DNA from: Poteriospumella lacustris
Taxonomy: Eukaryota > Sar > Chrysophyceae > Chromulinales > Dinobryaceae
NCBI GenBank assembly: GCA_008000375.1
Contig: SMOI01000278.1
Span: 4,407 to 40,674, forward strand
Length of the DNA: 36,268 bases
Direction of reading: 5' to 3'
Shown: positions 20,501 to 32,500 of the stretch, piece after piece
How the letters are laid out: each line of letters opens with the position of its first letter
Position numbering within the stretch: the stretch's first letter is position 1
Notes under the pieces: generated by a model
Told to the model about the DNA's origin: nothing
The model's database searches: none
The model's input: only the letters and a program-made list of their open reading frames with translations
Position numbers and translations under genes: made by a program

Positions 20501-23500
20501 TTCGACCGCTGGATGGTTTTCAGTTGCCGGGTTGTAAACGTTTGAAACAGCAGAGTGCCTTCTAGCCGTGGACTATTTGCAGCATATCTTGAGTCGAATG
20601 TTTTTTGATTAACAGGCCCATCATTGTACACCAACACTTCTTTATATAAGCCGTGGCCAGACGTTGGTGGCAACTGAGAAAAATCACCCACCAATAAAAC
20701 GTCCATTCCACCGAAAGGCTTCGTATTTCCCGTAATCTCTTGACAACGCATTGACACATGATATAGCATTATCGCTGTCAGCATTGAACATTCGCATATA
20801 ACAATGGTGGAGACCAGTTTGAATTGTGTCTGAAGACGTTGCAGGACTTCTTTTTCCAAGGGCTTCAACTTGACGTTTGCTTCGTGTGATTCCACATTGG
20901 GATTTACTTGTATTCCAAAAGTGTTGTGTACCGTTCGTGCCCCCGGTCGCAAGTTGGCAGCTGCTGCACCAGTAGTAGCCGCATTCAACAATATGGAATA
21001 TTCAAGCCCCGCACATGTAGCATACGCGTCGGCAATGTCGGCAATAGCATTCACAACCACACTTTTGCCCGCACCTGGTGGACCAAGAATGGTGAGCAAT
21101 AGTTGTTCTCTTGGTGCAGCTTCCTTGGCGGCAGCAGTGGTATTACCGGTTGAAGCTAACAGTGACTGGTACGAGTCAAGATACTCTTGGAATTGTTTTG
21201 AAACGAGCCGAACAATCTTCTGCTGCTCATCAGACAATGATATGGCGGCAGCCAATGCCGGAGAAGGAATTGAAGTGTCGACCGCGTTGTCGACAGAAAG
21301 TGGGTGCACTGAATGTTTCCGCCCTTCAGTCACCGCTACAGCAGGCTCACGTAATCGCGGCAATGCCAATTGATCCAGGAGATGAAGATTGCCTTCGTTC
21401 GTGTAACCAAGAACTTCGTTCATTTGTGATATCGTGAAGTGCTGATGTCTGAGGTCGGCAATGATGCGTATCACTTGTTGGTGGCAAGTGTTCTTCGCTT
21501 TGCCATGGCTTGAGTCAATGCTAGTTATTCGCAATGCGGAGAGAGGCACACCGGCCGTCTCTTGTTTTTCACGAACATCAGCATGGATGGCACGATCAAC
21601 CACAGAACCGCATTTCAACTTCTCCCAAGCAGCTTCGTATATTCTTGTCAGCTCGTGTTGACTCTTGGACAAGTAGTCATTGGTATTGTCGCGTCGAGTC
21701 GTACTTGTAATCGCAGTGGTTTTCGTTAGTACTGCACGCATTGCATCAATGCGGGCTTGATCCATATCTTGCTCGGGGATGACTTTTTCGGTGTCACGAT
21801 ATAACGCGGTAGGATCGATTGGTTTCTCCGATGCGGGCAAGTCTTTCCATGGCTTGACGGCGCGAGCCCTGTATTTGGATACCAACATCTTGCGAGTGGC
21901 ATTCACCACATTTCCGTGAAGACCTTCAGCTAAGTTCTCCAGTAATTGCAAAATCGACCGTTGTCGCAACGATGCGCTTGCTGAAGCAAGGTCGACAACA
22001 TACTGACAGTATGTTTCCCAACTTGGCGATGGTGCTGGAACACCCGTCACTAAATCCCAGGGCTTGAACAGTGTCAATGCGTAAAGCGCATAGCGGTACG
22101 CTATACGAACATGGACCGGATCCTCGCTCAGACGGCGTGGGTACCTTGGGACCCTCCCAACCAGTGGCGGGATTAGGAACTTTGAACGCAATCGCTGAAC
22201 ATGTGTTTCGTGCAGCACGTATCCTTCAGAAAACGGGAACGTGGCATTGCATTTCCGACCTCTGGTTTTACCAACATTGTCGAACGTGTCCCCGTCGTTT
22301 TCTGCTCCGTAGATATCATCATCACCATCAGGAAGGTCTTCCTTGTCAATCCTCGAATCAAGCAACGGATTTGGCACAGATTCGCGCACGTTCTTGCGTT
22401 TGACAATAACTATCATTGCAGTGTATTCGTACAAGCACAGCGATTACAACAGAGCTCCACGATTCCGATAATTTTCGTGCTGAGTGACACATTGATATCT
22501 TTGTGATGTGGGATCAAAGAACATTTGGCCAGTTGCTTCGGTGGTATTTAATGCGATGTAATCTTCGTCGCCTTCGTACCGATCGTGGTATTCCAAAATT
22601 TCGTCACCAAATGCTTCGGGTACTTGTACGTTTGGCAGGTCAGCTGCGACATCAGCGATGATGTTCGTAGTCGATTCTTCAGCGGTAGGTACTGGAGTGC
22701 CAGGAGGCCATTGTTCCTCAACAATCGTATGTGGATGACCAGCACCATGTGAAAGAAGGGACCATTCGTTGATGTCGTCACTGTCGTCACGTATAAAAAA
22801 GGAATCATTTGAAGGATCTACTTGATATCCTCCGATTGTGGCGTTGAGTTCCATATTTCTTGCCAGCGATGTCATCGACGTGTCGTCACAATCGCCTTCA
22901 TCGTCGTCGTCGTTGCCATCGTCCATTGGATACTGAGCATCAGCTCGTGCAGAAATGCCATCAGTATCATCAGCGTCATCGAGTGATGTCTCGTTGATGG
23001 TGATGGCGTCCGCAGAGGCTTGCACGTATCGACAGGCGGAATCTGCATATAGCAACCAAAACCCGTGGGAACTGACTTGATTCTTTAATCCGAGTAAGTT
23101 GTGTCGATGCAACTTCGATGCCCCCATGCATATTGTTCAACAGCACTTCCCAGAAATGCATTGTTGTGCGTGTCTCAGTTCTGACATCCGCAGCACGAGA
23201 GGGTCGTTTTGCAATCTTTTCTGCGGCAGTTTGAGCCGCAACTAAACAGTTCGTCAACTCCACAGTATTTTTCAGCATGTACTTAATCAGATAGAAGCAA
23301 ATGGCTTTTGCTTGTTCGAGGGCACCAAGAAGATAAACCGCCGTGTTTGAGCAAACAGCTGCAGTAAGCGTCGGAGAGAAGCACACTACATTACCGTTTG
23401 CGTCCTTTGGTGTCAATGACATCTGCGGCGACACAGTCTGCATGTCATCGTCGTATGATGGCATCTCTGGACGCTTTATTTCCCACACTAAGCACCGGTC

Positions 23501-26500
23501 GTCGGTGACAAACAAGTTGGAAGTCTTGTGTGGAGGAGGTTCAATCGTTTGCAATGGTTGTGGGACAATACGCTGTTTGCCATTGTCATCGATCACGGTC
23601 ACTGCTTGGAGCTGAACACAACACGTCGCACGACAACACGCTTGTTGATATAAAAGACGACACCCAAACTTGCCGCTCTTGCCCTTTGTACACGTGAAAG
23701 TGTGAAACCGATGGATATTGGTTTTGGCAGCCACTTCATAGGCTCTTTGATCGATTTCCATCCCTGAAGTTGGCATCTCTTGAAGGATTGGTCGCAGAGA
23801 GGGCAGCTCAGTAATAGCGGCATCGCGTTTATTGAACACGGAGGAATCAAAAACGTGCTTGGGAAGCTCAGCTTTGACCATGGTCTCCAACGTTGTTGCC
23901 ATGACTGACTGAGTTCGCTGGTCATGGGCGATGGCTTGCAACAACTTTGGTGTGATGTAGCACCAAACAACACCATGCGTGTGTAAGGTTTTTCTCTCTT
24001 GTCCTTCGGAAATATGATAGTAAGCTTTGACATGACCCAAAATACCTGGGCCCCTTTCTTGGTAACTTTTTCGGGAGGAAGTTGGAATAAGTGTGTGAGA
24101 ACTGCGTTGAGCATACGGTTGTAGTTATAACTGCTCGCCACAGGATTCTCCGCTGCTTGCTTGTATAGATTGTACAATTGAGGATGTCGTAAAACAAAAC
24201 TTAAGTAGTCTTCGTTGCCAGAGGTGGTTGATATCCATCTTTTAAAGTCTTTCTCTGTTTGCGACATTCGAATGACAATCGCACTGTGAACATCATCGGG
24301 TGAAATGGTCACAAACCATGTTGGAGGACCTGCAATCAAACAAAAGAAAACATGAGGAACACAGAACATAGTCGGCGACAGAAACAAAGCTCTTACCGAA
24401 AAAGAGAATCATGGAGTACAACTGAGCCAAGCTTAAACTTTGCTCAGCAGGACTAAAAGGGATACCTGATCCACCTACTTTTATTGCAGCTGTAATCTTC
24501 CTCGTAAATTCGCGTGTCTCAGCTGATGTTGGATCCACCAAAGCTTTTTCCAAGTGAGCGGCAAAATTCTCTTCGTTTACCATCGCTAACAGCTCGTTGA
24601 ACGTGCCATCGCTACCTCGACGTGCGCGTGCGGAAATCGCACGAGCCACCGAATGGCGTTGTCGCTGGTTGAATAGCGTGAACAGAAATTTCGTGTCCGT
24701 GGCGAAGCGATTGTCGAACTGCCGTAAATAATGCAATATCTGCCGAGCGGACAAACCTCCTTTCACATACGTTGCACCTTGTCCTCTGACGAAAAGATGG
24801 GGAAAGCTCTCCATCAGCATTTTCCCGTTATCGACGAACTCATTGTAAGGCTCTTCCGCTCGAGGCAAATGAAAAGTTTGTGCTTGCTCTCGCACTGGCT
24901 CGGGTTTTTCCTTGACTAAGGTATCATTCAATACGACCAAACTTTTCTTCGAAAGGTCCGCGGCGGCAGTGGTCATCAATGGACAAACTAAACTTTCATC
25001 GTATCGTCTGGTCTTTGACGCTTCCACACTTTCTGGGTCAGCATTGAGCCGCACTTCTGCAACATCAGAGCCAGATACAGCTTGAGCAATACTGCTGGTC
25101 TTATCACTTTCGTCGATGTCAATATTTGCCAATATAGTTTTCTCCGCTCTTGAACAGTCATCGAAAATGTCTGTATCTGAGCGAATGGCCACATTTCGAT
25201 AAAGCGGGTTGACCAACTGCAAATACTTCAACGCAGCCGATATTTGTCTTCCTCGAAGTTTCACATACGACGACTTCAGATTAGGATCTGCCTTAATTCT
25301 TTCCAGTTCAGATTGCGGGCCAACGAATACCACGCGAACAGCTTCTGAAACACACTTCATGTCCGGCAACACCGATAGTCTGCTTGGTGCATCTTGCGGG
25401 AAGGAAATCACATGACCTTGCAACGAGTGACTGACTGTTTCGCCTGATTTGATATGACGAATCAGGTAAATGTGACTGAACAGACGACCTTGGCTTATGG
25501 CGACCTTTTCGAGATCCGATAACGCCGAGAAGTCGAATTGGACTCGTCTCCCGTAATCGCAACCATTCTTCAGTGCGTACCTTGGGAGCTGATGTTTGTC
25601 ATTCATATCTCCCCTACAATCACGACAAATATTGTACCTAGGAACATGAGGATCCTCGTCTTCAGTCACTAACGCTGAAGCATGCAAATGATAGTATTTG
25701 TCCCCGTGCTTGACCACTGTCCATGTGTTTCTCTCCTCCTCGCTTAGAGTTACGAAGATCTTCTCGATCTCATCATCCATTTTAAGCATCGCCAGTGCAT
25801 CCAGACGAATAGCACGGCAGCCAACATCATCATCGTAACCGCGTTCTCCACAACTCGCACAGTGCAGTGGCTTTATCATCGGAGACATCGCTTCCTTGTA
25901 TGCTTTCATACACTCTTCCTTGATGTCTTCCGTAACAGCTTCCCTCTGGATTGCTTGGACCAATTCGTTGCTGCCGACTAAATGCTTGCGAAGAATGAAC
26001 AAACGAAAACCGCAAGAAAACCAGATGAATACTCACCTGGATGGACCGATGGATCCAACTGGCCGGATGAACGAAGTTCCCAGAATTGCTTTATAGACTC
26101 GTCCAAATCAGTCTCCGCATTACGCGGTTCGTCCAAACTGGAACCCCTTGCCATTCGCTTCCGAAGAGCCTCCTTCAATAGAACGTTCTTTTCATCGCAC
26201 AACTTTCTCCTTTTGCGATTATCACTACTCGCTGCAATTGTCGCTGCTTTATCATCTGCATCCATAGCATGGTACATCTCACGGCTTCGTCGCGCTTTAT
26301 CGACGTTAAGCTGACTCTTTTGCTCGGGGTCCATTGCGTGATACGTTGTCGTCATGCGCTGGGCGTTCGCGGCGATATACGCATCCTTTTCTTCTTCGGA
26401 CATTGCGTGATACGTTGTCGTCATGCGCTGTGCATTCGCGGCGATATACGCATCCTTTTCTTCTTCGGGCATTGCGTGATACGTTGTCGTCATGCGCTGG

Positions 26501-26790
26501 GCGTTCGCGGCGATATACGCATCCTTTTCTTCTTTGCGCATTGTTTTGTAAAGCTCTGCTTGTCTTTGGCTGCGTTCGATTCGTTGCTGAGGGGTCATGG
26601 CGTTGTACGCGGTTTTAGTTTTCTTAGCCGCTTCTACCTTTTTCTTGCGTTTCTGCTCCTCAGATAGAGAAGCTCGATACTTTTGGGACCTTTCAGCACT
26701 TGTCTTTGCAGATGGTTCACCGGATCTCTTGCGCTTCTTCTCAGGATTGGCTGAAAGGTCCTCTAAATCGTCCTGCTTGCGCTTACTCAT
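17521..26790 (-). pseudogene. Helitron Rep-helicase polyprotein with tandem Ulp1/C48 domains (frame-disrupted)
   Basis: Exons are 26790-26037 (ATG, MSKRKQDD), 25977-24397 and 24329-17521, with GT-AG introns of 59 nt (26036-25978) and 67 nt (24396-24330). Domains in order: basic N terminus with STPR-like repeats; Cys-rich CxxCG...CRDC region resembling the DUF6570-type part of Helitron proteins; Helitron-like N domain with HUH motif LHTHGVVW (codons near 23971-23990) and Y2 motif YLIKYMLK (near 23280-23300); acidic linker; PIF1-like helicase with Walker A GPPGAGKS (near 21065-21090) and GDFSQLPP; then two Ulp1-like cysteine proteases. The first has HHDNHF, VDSKAD and DDCSCG; the second has WLNDEIINSY, NNHFAL, VDSM and NSSDCG. 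Defects are a -1 shift near 24045, a compensating +1 near 23105 and an in-frame TAA at 22446-22444. An intact product would be about 3,050 aa. Confidence 0.85.
26266..26541 (-). repeat. Four 69-bp repeats encoding 23-residue STPR-like units
   Basis: Units at 26541-26473, 26472-26404, 26403-26335 and 26334-26266 each encode 23 residues. The core AYIAANAQRMTTTYHAM is identical in the first three, and the fourth is diverged. The 23-residue period matches the STPR (score-and-three peptide repeat) DNA-binding motif. A shorter, diverged unit precedes them. Confidence 0.8.
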
Positions 26791-27010
26791 TTGCTCCAAT
26801 GCGGACAAAAAGATGAATTGAAGGAACTTATACTCGTTATTACCTATAAGATATTGCTGAAATGATGTGAATTTAATATTGATGAAAAAAGCTGAAAGAT
26901 GACTTACTGTATGAAAGTGTTGCGTCCTAATCAATCCTCTCTTCAAATCGTCGCCACCTCGGCATTTTGCCGACGAGGCGGTGCACTACCTTTCTGGTCT
27001 GAGCCAGCAT

Positions 27011-27415
27011 CCATCTCGCCATTGGCGTAGATCATCTCCGGCTCTTCCTTGGCGAACGCTTCTGTGGTACTGCAGCATCACCCATTATCCCTCATCAGAC
27101 GAATGGAACAGTGGATTGATCGACCGCGCGTACCTTCTCGATCACCACAGAAACAGAGTCTCTTGAACAACTTGTCGAGGCTGCGTGCTCTGATGAATGT
27201 AAGTATCCATCTCGCCATTGGCGTAGATCATCTCCGGCTCTTCCTTGGCGAACGCTTCTGTTGTAGCATCACCCATTATCCCACATCAGACGAATGGAAC
27301 AGTTGACCACAGTGGATTGATCGATCGATCGCGCGTACCTTCTCGATCACCACAGAGACAGAGTCTCTTGAACAACTTGTCGAACACATATAGGCTGCGT
27401 GCTCTGATGAAAGTA
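27011..27415. repeat. 196-bp tandem duplication
   Basis: Two direct copies begin at 27011 and 27207 with the same ccatctcgccattggcgtag. Both end at aggctgcgtgctctgatgaa (27178-27197 and 27392-27411). The second has small insertions (ttgaccacag, an extra gatc step and acacata). It lies upstream of the Helitron start codon and has no supported coding content. Confidence 0.85.
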
Positions 27416-27748
27416 TGAAATTAAGTAAAGTAGAGAAAGCTCTTTCTTGTCATGCGACCTGTGAAGAGCAGCATCATCTCAAGTCGCAGACGACAGTTTC
27501 ACAAGCGACAAAACAACCGACAAGCAACAAGCGACAAGCGACATCACTTCCGAGGTAGTGAGGAAGTTCGGTGAGCCGTCAAACTTCGACGGAAACTCTG
27601 ACTGAAACCTGGCCTGGGTGAGGTTCGTTTTATTGCAATCATTTTACTGAGAGAGCACTATCTGCGTCTTGCCAGAGTCGGACTGGCCGATGTAGAGCCA
27701 GCGGGTGTGAGGCCTAACCCGGGCAAGGTCCTCGGCGGCCCCGCTGGT

Positions 27749-28033
27749 TCAAACACGTGACACCGCTGGTCCAAGCAGCGCTAGCTTGTACAAGTGGTTG
27801 TTGCCGACGCTGTGCCACGAGACCAGCGGCGACTCGCCGTCGAAGGCCGCGAAGTCGGACACGACGGAGACGAAGCCGTCCGCGAGCCAGCCTTCCACCG
27901 TCTTCCAGTTCAGCGCGGTGATGTTCGATGCGGCCACCGTCGCGTTGCCACCGTCGTCGATGAGGAACGCCATCGCGATGAGGCCGTCGTCGCCGGGCAC
28001 CACCGACGGCAGCTCCAGCGGAGACGCTGCCAT
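27749..28033 (-). pseudogene. Unrecognised ORF, likely gene fragment
   Basis: An open frame of 94 codons (MAASPLELPSVVPGDDG...) has balanced, non-repetitive composition, including WKTVEGWLADGFVSVVSDF and SPLVSWHSVGNNHLYKL, so it looks like true protein sequence rather than a shadow. A second short coding-like piece in another frame (RWLYIGQSDSGKTQIVLSQ, then stop, about 27655-27710) lies just downstream and may be a further exon or a frame-broken continuation. Upstream, MKASGVFGYGEHAYLLQVL (from about 28130) ends at a TAG that reads CAG in the duplicate copy. The family was not recognised. Most of this stretch is missing from copy 2 of the array, which argues for a decaying gene. Confidence 0.4.
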
Positions 28034-28650
28034 GGCTCAGCGACCAACGTTCGACTACCCGATGGTCTCCGACGCCAGGACCTGCAGCAGATACGCGTGT
28101 TCGCCGTAGCCGAAGACGCCGCTCGCTTTCATCGGCGATTGTTCAATTGGCGATTGTAGATAAGCCCACCAAGCTAAATAGCAACCAACAAGAACAGAAA
28201 TATCAGCAAGATTGATGAAACATTCTGTAAAAACTCGTTCATAAATACCTCAGAAAAATCGAAAATGAAAGACATCTCGATGCGATGAGCAAACAATTCT
28301 ACTTCTCGTGATGCGGATGATCAGATCAGCTCAGTCTTGTCGACGGCAAAATGTGACATACGGACGCTCGATGCAATGAAACAGCAGAGAGCCTTCCTGA
28401 AGAACAGGACGTGGGTAAATTTGGTGAGCCGTCAAACTTTGATGCAAAATGTGACTGAAACCTGGCCTGCCTGAGGTTCGTTTTATTGCAATCCTTTTAT
28501 TGTCACTTTACTGGGAGAGGAAAGCCATCGCGATGAGGCCGTCGTCGCCGGGGACCACCAACTGCAGCTCCAGCGGAGACGCTGCCATGGCTCAGCGACC
28601 AACGTTCGGCTGCCCGATGGTCTCCGACGCCAGGACCTGCAGCAGATACG

Positions 28651-29006
28651 ACGGTTGCATCGTCGGCATGCACGACGGCTGAACCGTCGGCTGCGACGAA
28701 GGCCCCGAAGACGGTTTCAAGGATGGCTGCCCAACTCTCGGTTGACCACTCGGCATCGACGTTGGCTGACCCGTCGGTTGCGTCGATAGCTCCGCCGACG
28801 GCTGGCCGCTCGGCTGCTGGCTCGGACGCACGCTCGGCTGACTCGTCGGCCGAGAAGTCGACCGACACGTCGGTGACGACGTCGGCACATTCGACGGCTG
28901 GCCGCTCGGCTGGCCGCTCGGCTGACCGCTCGGTATCAACGTCGGCAACGCGCTCGGCTGGCCACTCGGCTGCGTCGACGGAGCCGACGACGGCTGCAGG
29001 TGCGTG
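28651..29006 (-). repeat. Non-genic PSxQ-type minisatellite inside a duplicated block
   Basis: The 12-bp periodic sequence encodes, on the minus strand, PSGQPSGQPSGQPS-like tetrapeptides (open 28948-28592). It is the same type as the repeat domain of the RCC1-like gene at the left of the window. It interrupts the array copy precisely between atacg and the tcgccgtag block. No start, signal peptide or RCC1 part is attached: the frame from the nearby ATG at 29039 reads through it in a different frame. Confidence 0.8.
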
Positions 29007-29547
29007 GTCGCCGTAGCCGAAGACGCCGCTCGCTTTCATCGGCGACTGTTCAATTGGCGATTGTAGATAAGCCCACCAAGCTAAATAGCAACCAACAAGA
29101 ACAGAAATATCAGCAAGATTGATGAAACATTCTGTAAAAACTCGTTCATAAATACCTCAGAAAAATCGAAAATGAAAGACATCTCGATGCGATGAGCAAA
29201 CAATTCTACTTCTCGTGATGCGGATGATCAGATCAGCTCAGTCTTGTCGACGGCAAAATGTGACATACGGACGCTCGATGCAATGAAACAGCAGAGAGCC
29301 TTCCTGAAGAACAGGACGTGGGTAAATTTGGTGAGCCGTCAAACTTTGATGCAAAATGTGACTGAATATTAGTGAGGTACGTTTTGAGTGAGTAAAGGTT
29401 GAGTGTACTTATGTGAGTATACCACTGAAAACAGGTGTACGAGCGTTGCACAGACTAAAAAAAAAAAAAAAAACAGAAACGGACACATTAAAGGTTGCAG
29501 AACCACCGTTGGTGTACCACCAACTTGTGGAATGATTAGAATATAGA

Positions 29548-32500
29548 ATGATGAACTCCAAAGCTGGGCCTGATCAACCCATCGGGATGTTCCCATCATT
29601 GACCCTGAAACCCAACAACCATGACCAATGGTTAGACTCTGTGATGTTAATCGCAAGAGAAAAGCTCCCAAAATCGGTGGTAAGGTTCACCCTCAGCCAC
29701 AATGAATGCATCTTCTTCAGGAGGGAGTACATTTGGATGTACGACCCCCGCAACCCCAGCGAGCTGGATTGCGAAGAAGGAGATGTCGCGGAAGTTCCTG
29801 ATGACGAATTCATCGAAGAGTGGGTAGGTGCGAACCCACCGGACAACGCGAATATCATCTACCGACAAGCGTACCAAACCTGGGCGAAGAAGAGGGAAGA
29901 ATTCGAAGACGGCCGCAGAGTATTTACGGCGAACATCGACCTTGCCCTATCTCAAGCCAGCAGAACTCACATTCGAGCTCACCACAACGAAGAATGGAAC
30001 ACGGCAATGCTTCTTGAAGACCCTTTCCGTGCCCTCGAAATCATCCGACAAAGCCACGCAGTCATGGGAGGCGCAACAGCTACGCTCAATGATTTTGAAC
30101 ACGCGCGAAAAGGCATCACCGAGGCCTCACAAGGAAGCACCGAATCACTCGCGGATTTCAAGGAGCGATTCATCCGCCTCGTAACACACGCCAGAACGGT
30201 CGGCGTCAACGAAACAAGACTGTCAAGAATCGAGACCGTGTACCACTTTATTAGAGGGGTTACCGAGAAAAAGTCCCTATTCATCAAACAAGACCTCGTC
30301 AATCGTCACACGCTGGACCCCGTCAACGTTCCCCAAACAATCGAAGTCGCGCACGGACTAATCGCTGCGTCCGTCCGAGCCTTGGCTGACATTGAAGGCG
30401 AAGAACCGCGCACAGCCATCGCGAAGCTCGCTACCACCGAATCGAAGCACAAAACCAAGTGCTGGCACTGCGACAGGGAAGGGCACACAGCAGAGAACTG
30501 CAGGGTACTCAAGCGCATCATCCAAGAACATAGACGATCGTCACCCGCACGCAAGACAACAAGCAAGGACAGTCCAGCGAATCGCAAGCGTGTCAAGTTC
30601 GCAACCCCTGACCCGAGACCTCGAAGAGAAACGCGCCCGAGAAACGCGGTTGAACGCTACCCACGCGACACCAAGCGACGACGAGATGACGACGACAGCG
30701 ACAACCACAGCAACGCGTCAGACGAAGACAAGTTCATGTACGGCTCGAAGAGTACCAGAAAGTACAAGAAGCCCAAGACAGCGATGATCACCATCGCCAA
30801 TGCCATTGCCTCAACCCCCCAAACGCCCATCATCATCTTGGACACTGGAGCGAACTGCCACATAGTCAACAACATCGCAGCCTTGACCAATGTGACACAC
30901 ACGAACAGCATCGCAATCAAAGGAGTGGGCGTCCACGACACTCACGCAACACAAGAAGGCGACGCTGGCCCATTCGGGAAAGCACTCTTGGTTGCGAGCA
31001 GCCAGTACTGCATCCTCGCCTTCGGACAGCTTGCCACGATGTACGACATGTCATACGACAAACACGACGACACATTCGAAGTGCACGACGCATCCGGTAC
31101 CCTCCTCGCGCGATTCACACGTTCCAACGAGGACCTCTACGTCTTGGATGGAACCGAAAGCCAGGAAGTCTCCAACTTCATTGCCCAGCTGACCGTCGCA
31201 CCACAACGTCCCAACGTCGCTGCAGCAGCAAGAAAAATCTTGACAAGAAACGACCGGGACCGCGCCGAGAAAGCGAAAGACCTGCACATCGCACTGGGGC
31301 ATCCGCACGATGAAGCACTTATCGCGCTCCTCCGGATGAACGGCATTAGGGACTGCTTCCTCCAGCCCCAGGATGTACGCAACGCACGACACATCTACGG
31401 ACCATGTGCGGAATGCGCAAAGGGCAAAGCCATTATCCCGCGCGCGCCGAAGAAAGCTTCCTCCTCACCTCCACCTTACGTTGGACACACGTATCACGCG
31501 GATATCATGTTCATTGGCTCACAACCCCACCTCCGCATCTGCGAAGGCTCTTCAAAGTACGGCACGCTCATTCCTCTCGAGAAAAAGGACTCTCACTCCC
31601 TCCTCGACAAGCTCAAGGTCTACTTCGGCAGAATGAAAGCACTCACTCAATCAGAGCCCCGTATCCTTCGCACTGACAACGAAGTAACCTTCACAGCCAT
31701 TGCTGACCACCTCGCAGCGCTCGGAGTACTGCTTCAACAATCCCCAAGCGGCAACCACTCAGCGACCATCGAACGTCAAATCCGCACTGACCGGGACGCA
31801 TACAGAACCATGGCGGAATCGCTCCCCTACAAGATCCCCGGTAACCTTGCGTCGCTAGCAATGCAAGACGTGGTGAGAGTTCGCAATCTTGTCCCCAACT
31901 CTGCAACCAATGGCATCTGTCCGGCTGAGATAATCACCGGCAGGAAGCCAACGATGGACGATGTCGCACTCCCTTGGGGCAGCATAGTGTATGCCACCGA
32001 CCCATCCAGCAACAAGGACAAGCATCTCCCCAGAGCTGACCTCGGTATCATCCTCAGTCACAACATCGAATCGAAGTCTGGCTCCGTGGACATCCTCATC
32101 CTGGAACACGGGCGCCCCCGTACGGTTAACCGACCCACTCGCCTCGTCCGCCGCTGCAAAACAGCTAGCGATATCACCAAAGCAATCACCGAACTGGCAA
32201 CCCTGGCTACGAAGAGCCCCACCATCGACGACAACACGATTATCAATCCCAGTCTCGATAGAAGCACCACAAAACCGTCGACCTCCCCCACGGAAACCGC
32301 CACAGAACCGGCGACCAGCATCGCCAAAACCACCGACCCGCCACCACCACCGCGCGCTAGCGACGCAACGCTAAACCCGACCCGAGCAAACGGCCCCACG
32401 GTTGACAATAGGCAACCGCCACCACAAACGCCCGCCCCGCCGGGCGGACAACCTCCCGTGCAAGCACCCACACCAGAGGTACCAGCAGCCGCGCACCCAG

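Larger units (their letters stand above)
17521..27000 (-). mobile_element. Helitron (autonomous-type, degenerate); outer ends not resolved
   Basis: The span is defined by its Rep/helicase polyprotein. Both HUH/Y2 replication-initiator and PIF1-like helicase domains are present on one minus-strand unit, which is diagnostic of a Helitron (rolling-circle transposon). Base composition is visibly more AT-rich than the host genes to the left. I could not identify the TC start or the CTRR end with its hairpin. The right limit is therefore approximate; the 196-bp tandem duplication at 27011-27415 may be part of its 5' region. Confidence 0.8.
27571..29365. repeat. Segmental tandem array, three partial copies
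   Basis: The phrase gtgagccgtcaaactt recurs at 27571, 28424 and 29331 (periods 853 and 907 bp). Blocks 28102-28458 and 29009-29365 are nearly identical over about 357 bp. Block 27970-28095 recurs at 28526-28650. Copy 2 lacks about 310 bp present in copy 1 (roughly 27656-27967) and carries an extra PSxQ-type insert at 28651-29006. Copy 3 is cut at 29365, where Copia-related sequence starts. Confidence 0.85.

Noticed and set aside
29366-29547. Candidate 5' LTR of the Copia element
   Set aside because: It shares no sequence with the 34243-34460 LTR and lacks TGTTGGA...CA ends.
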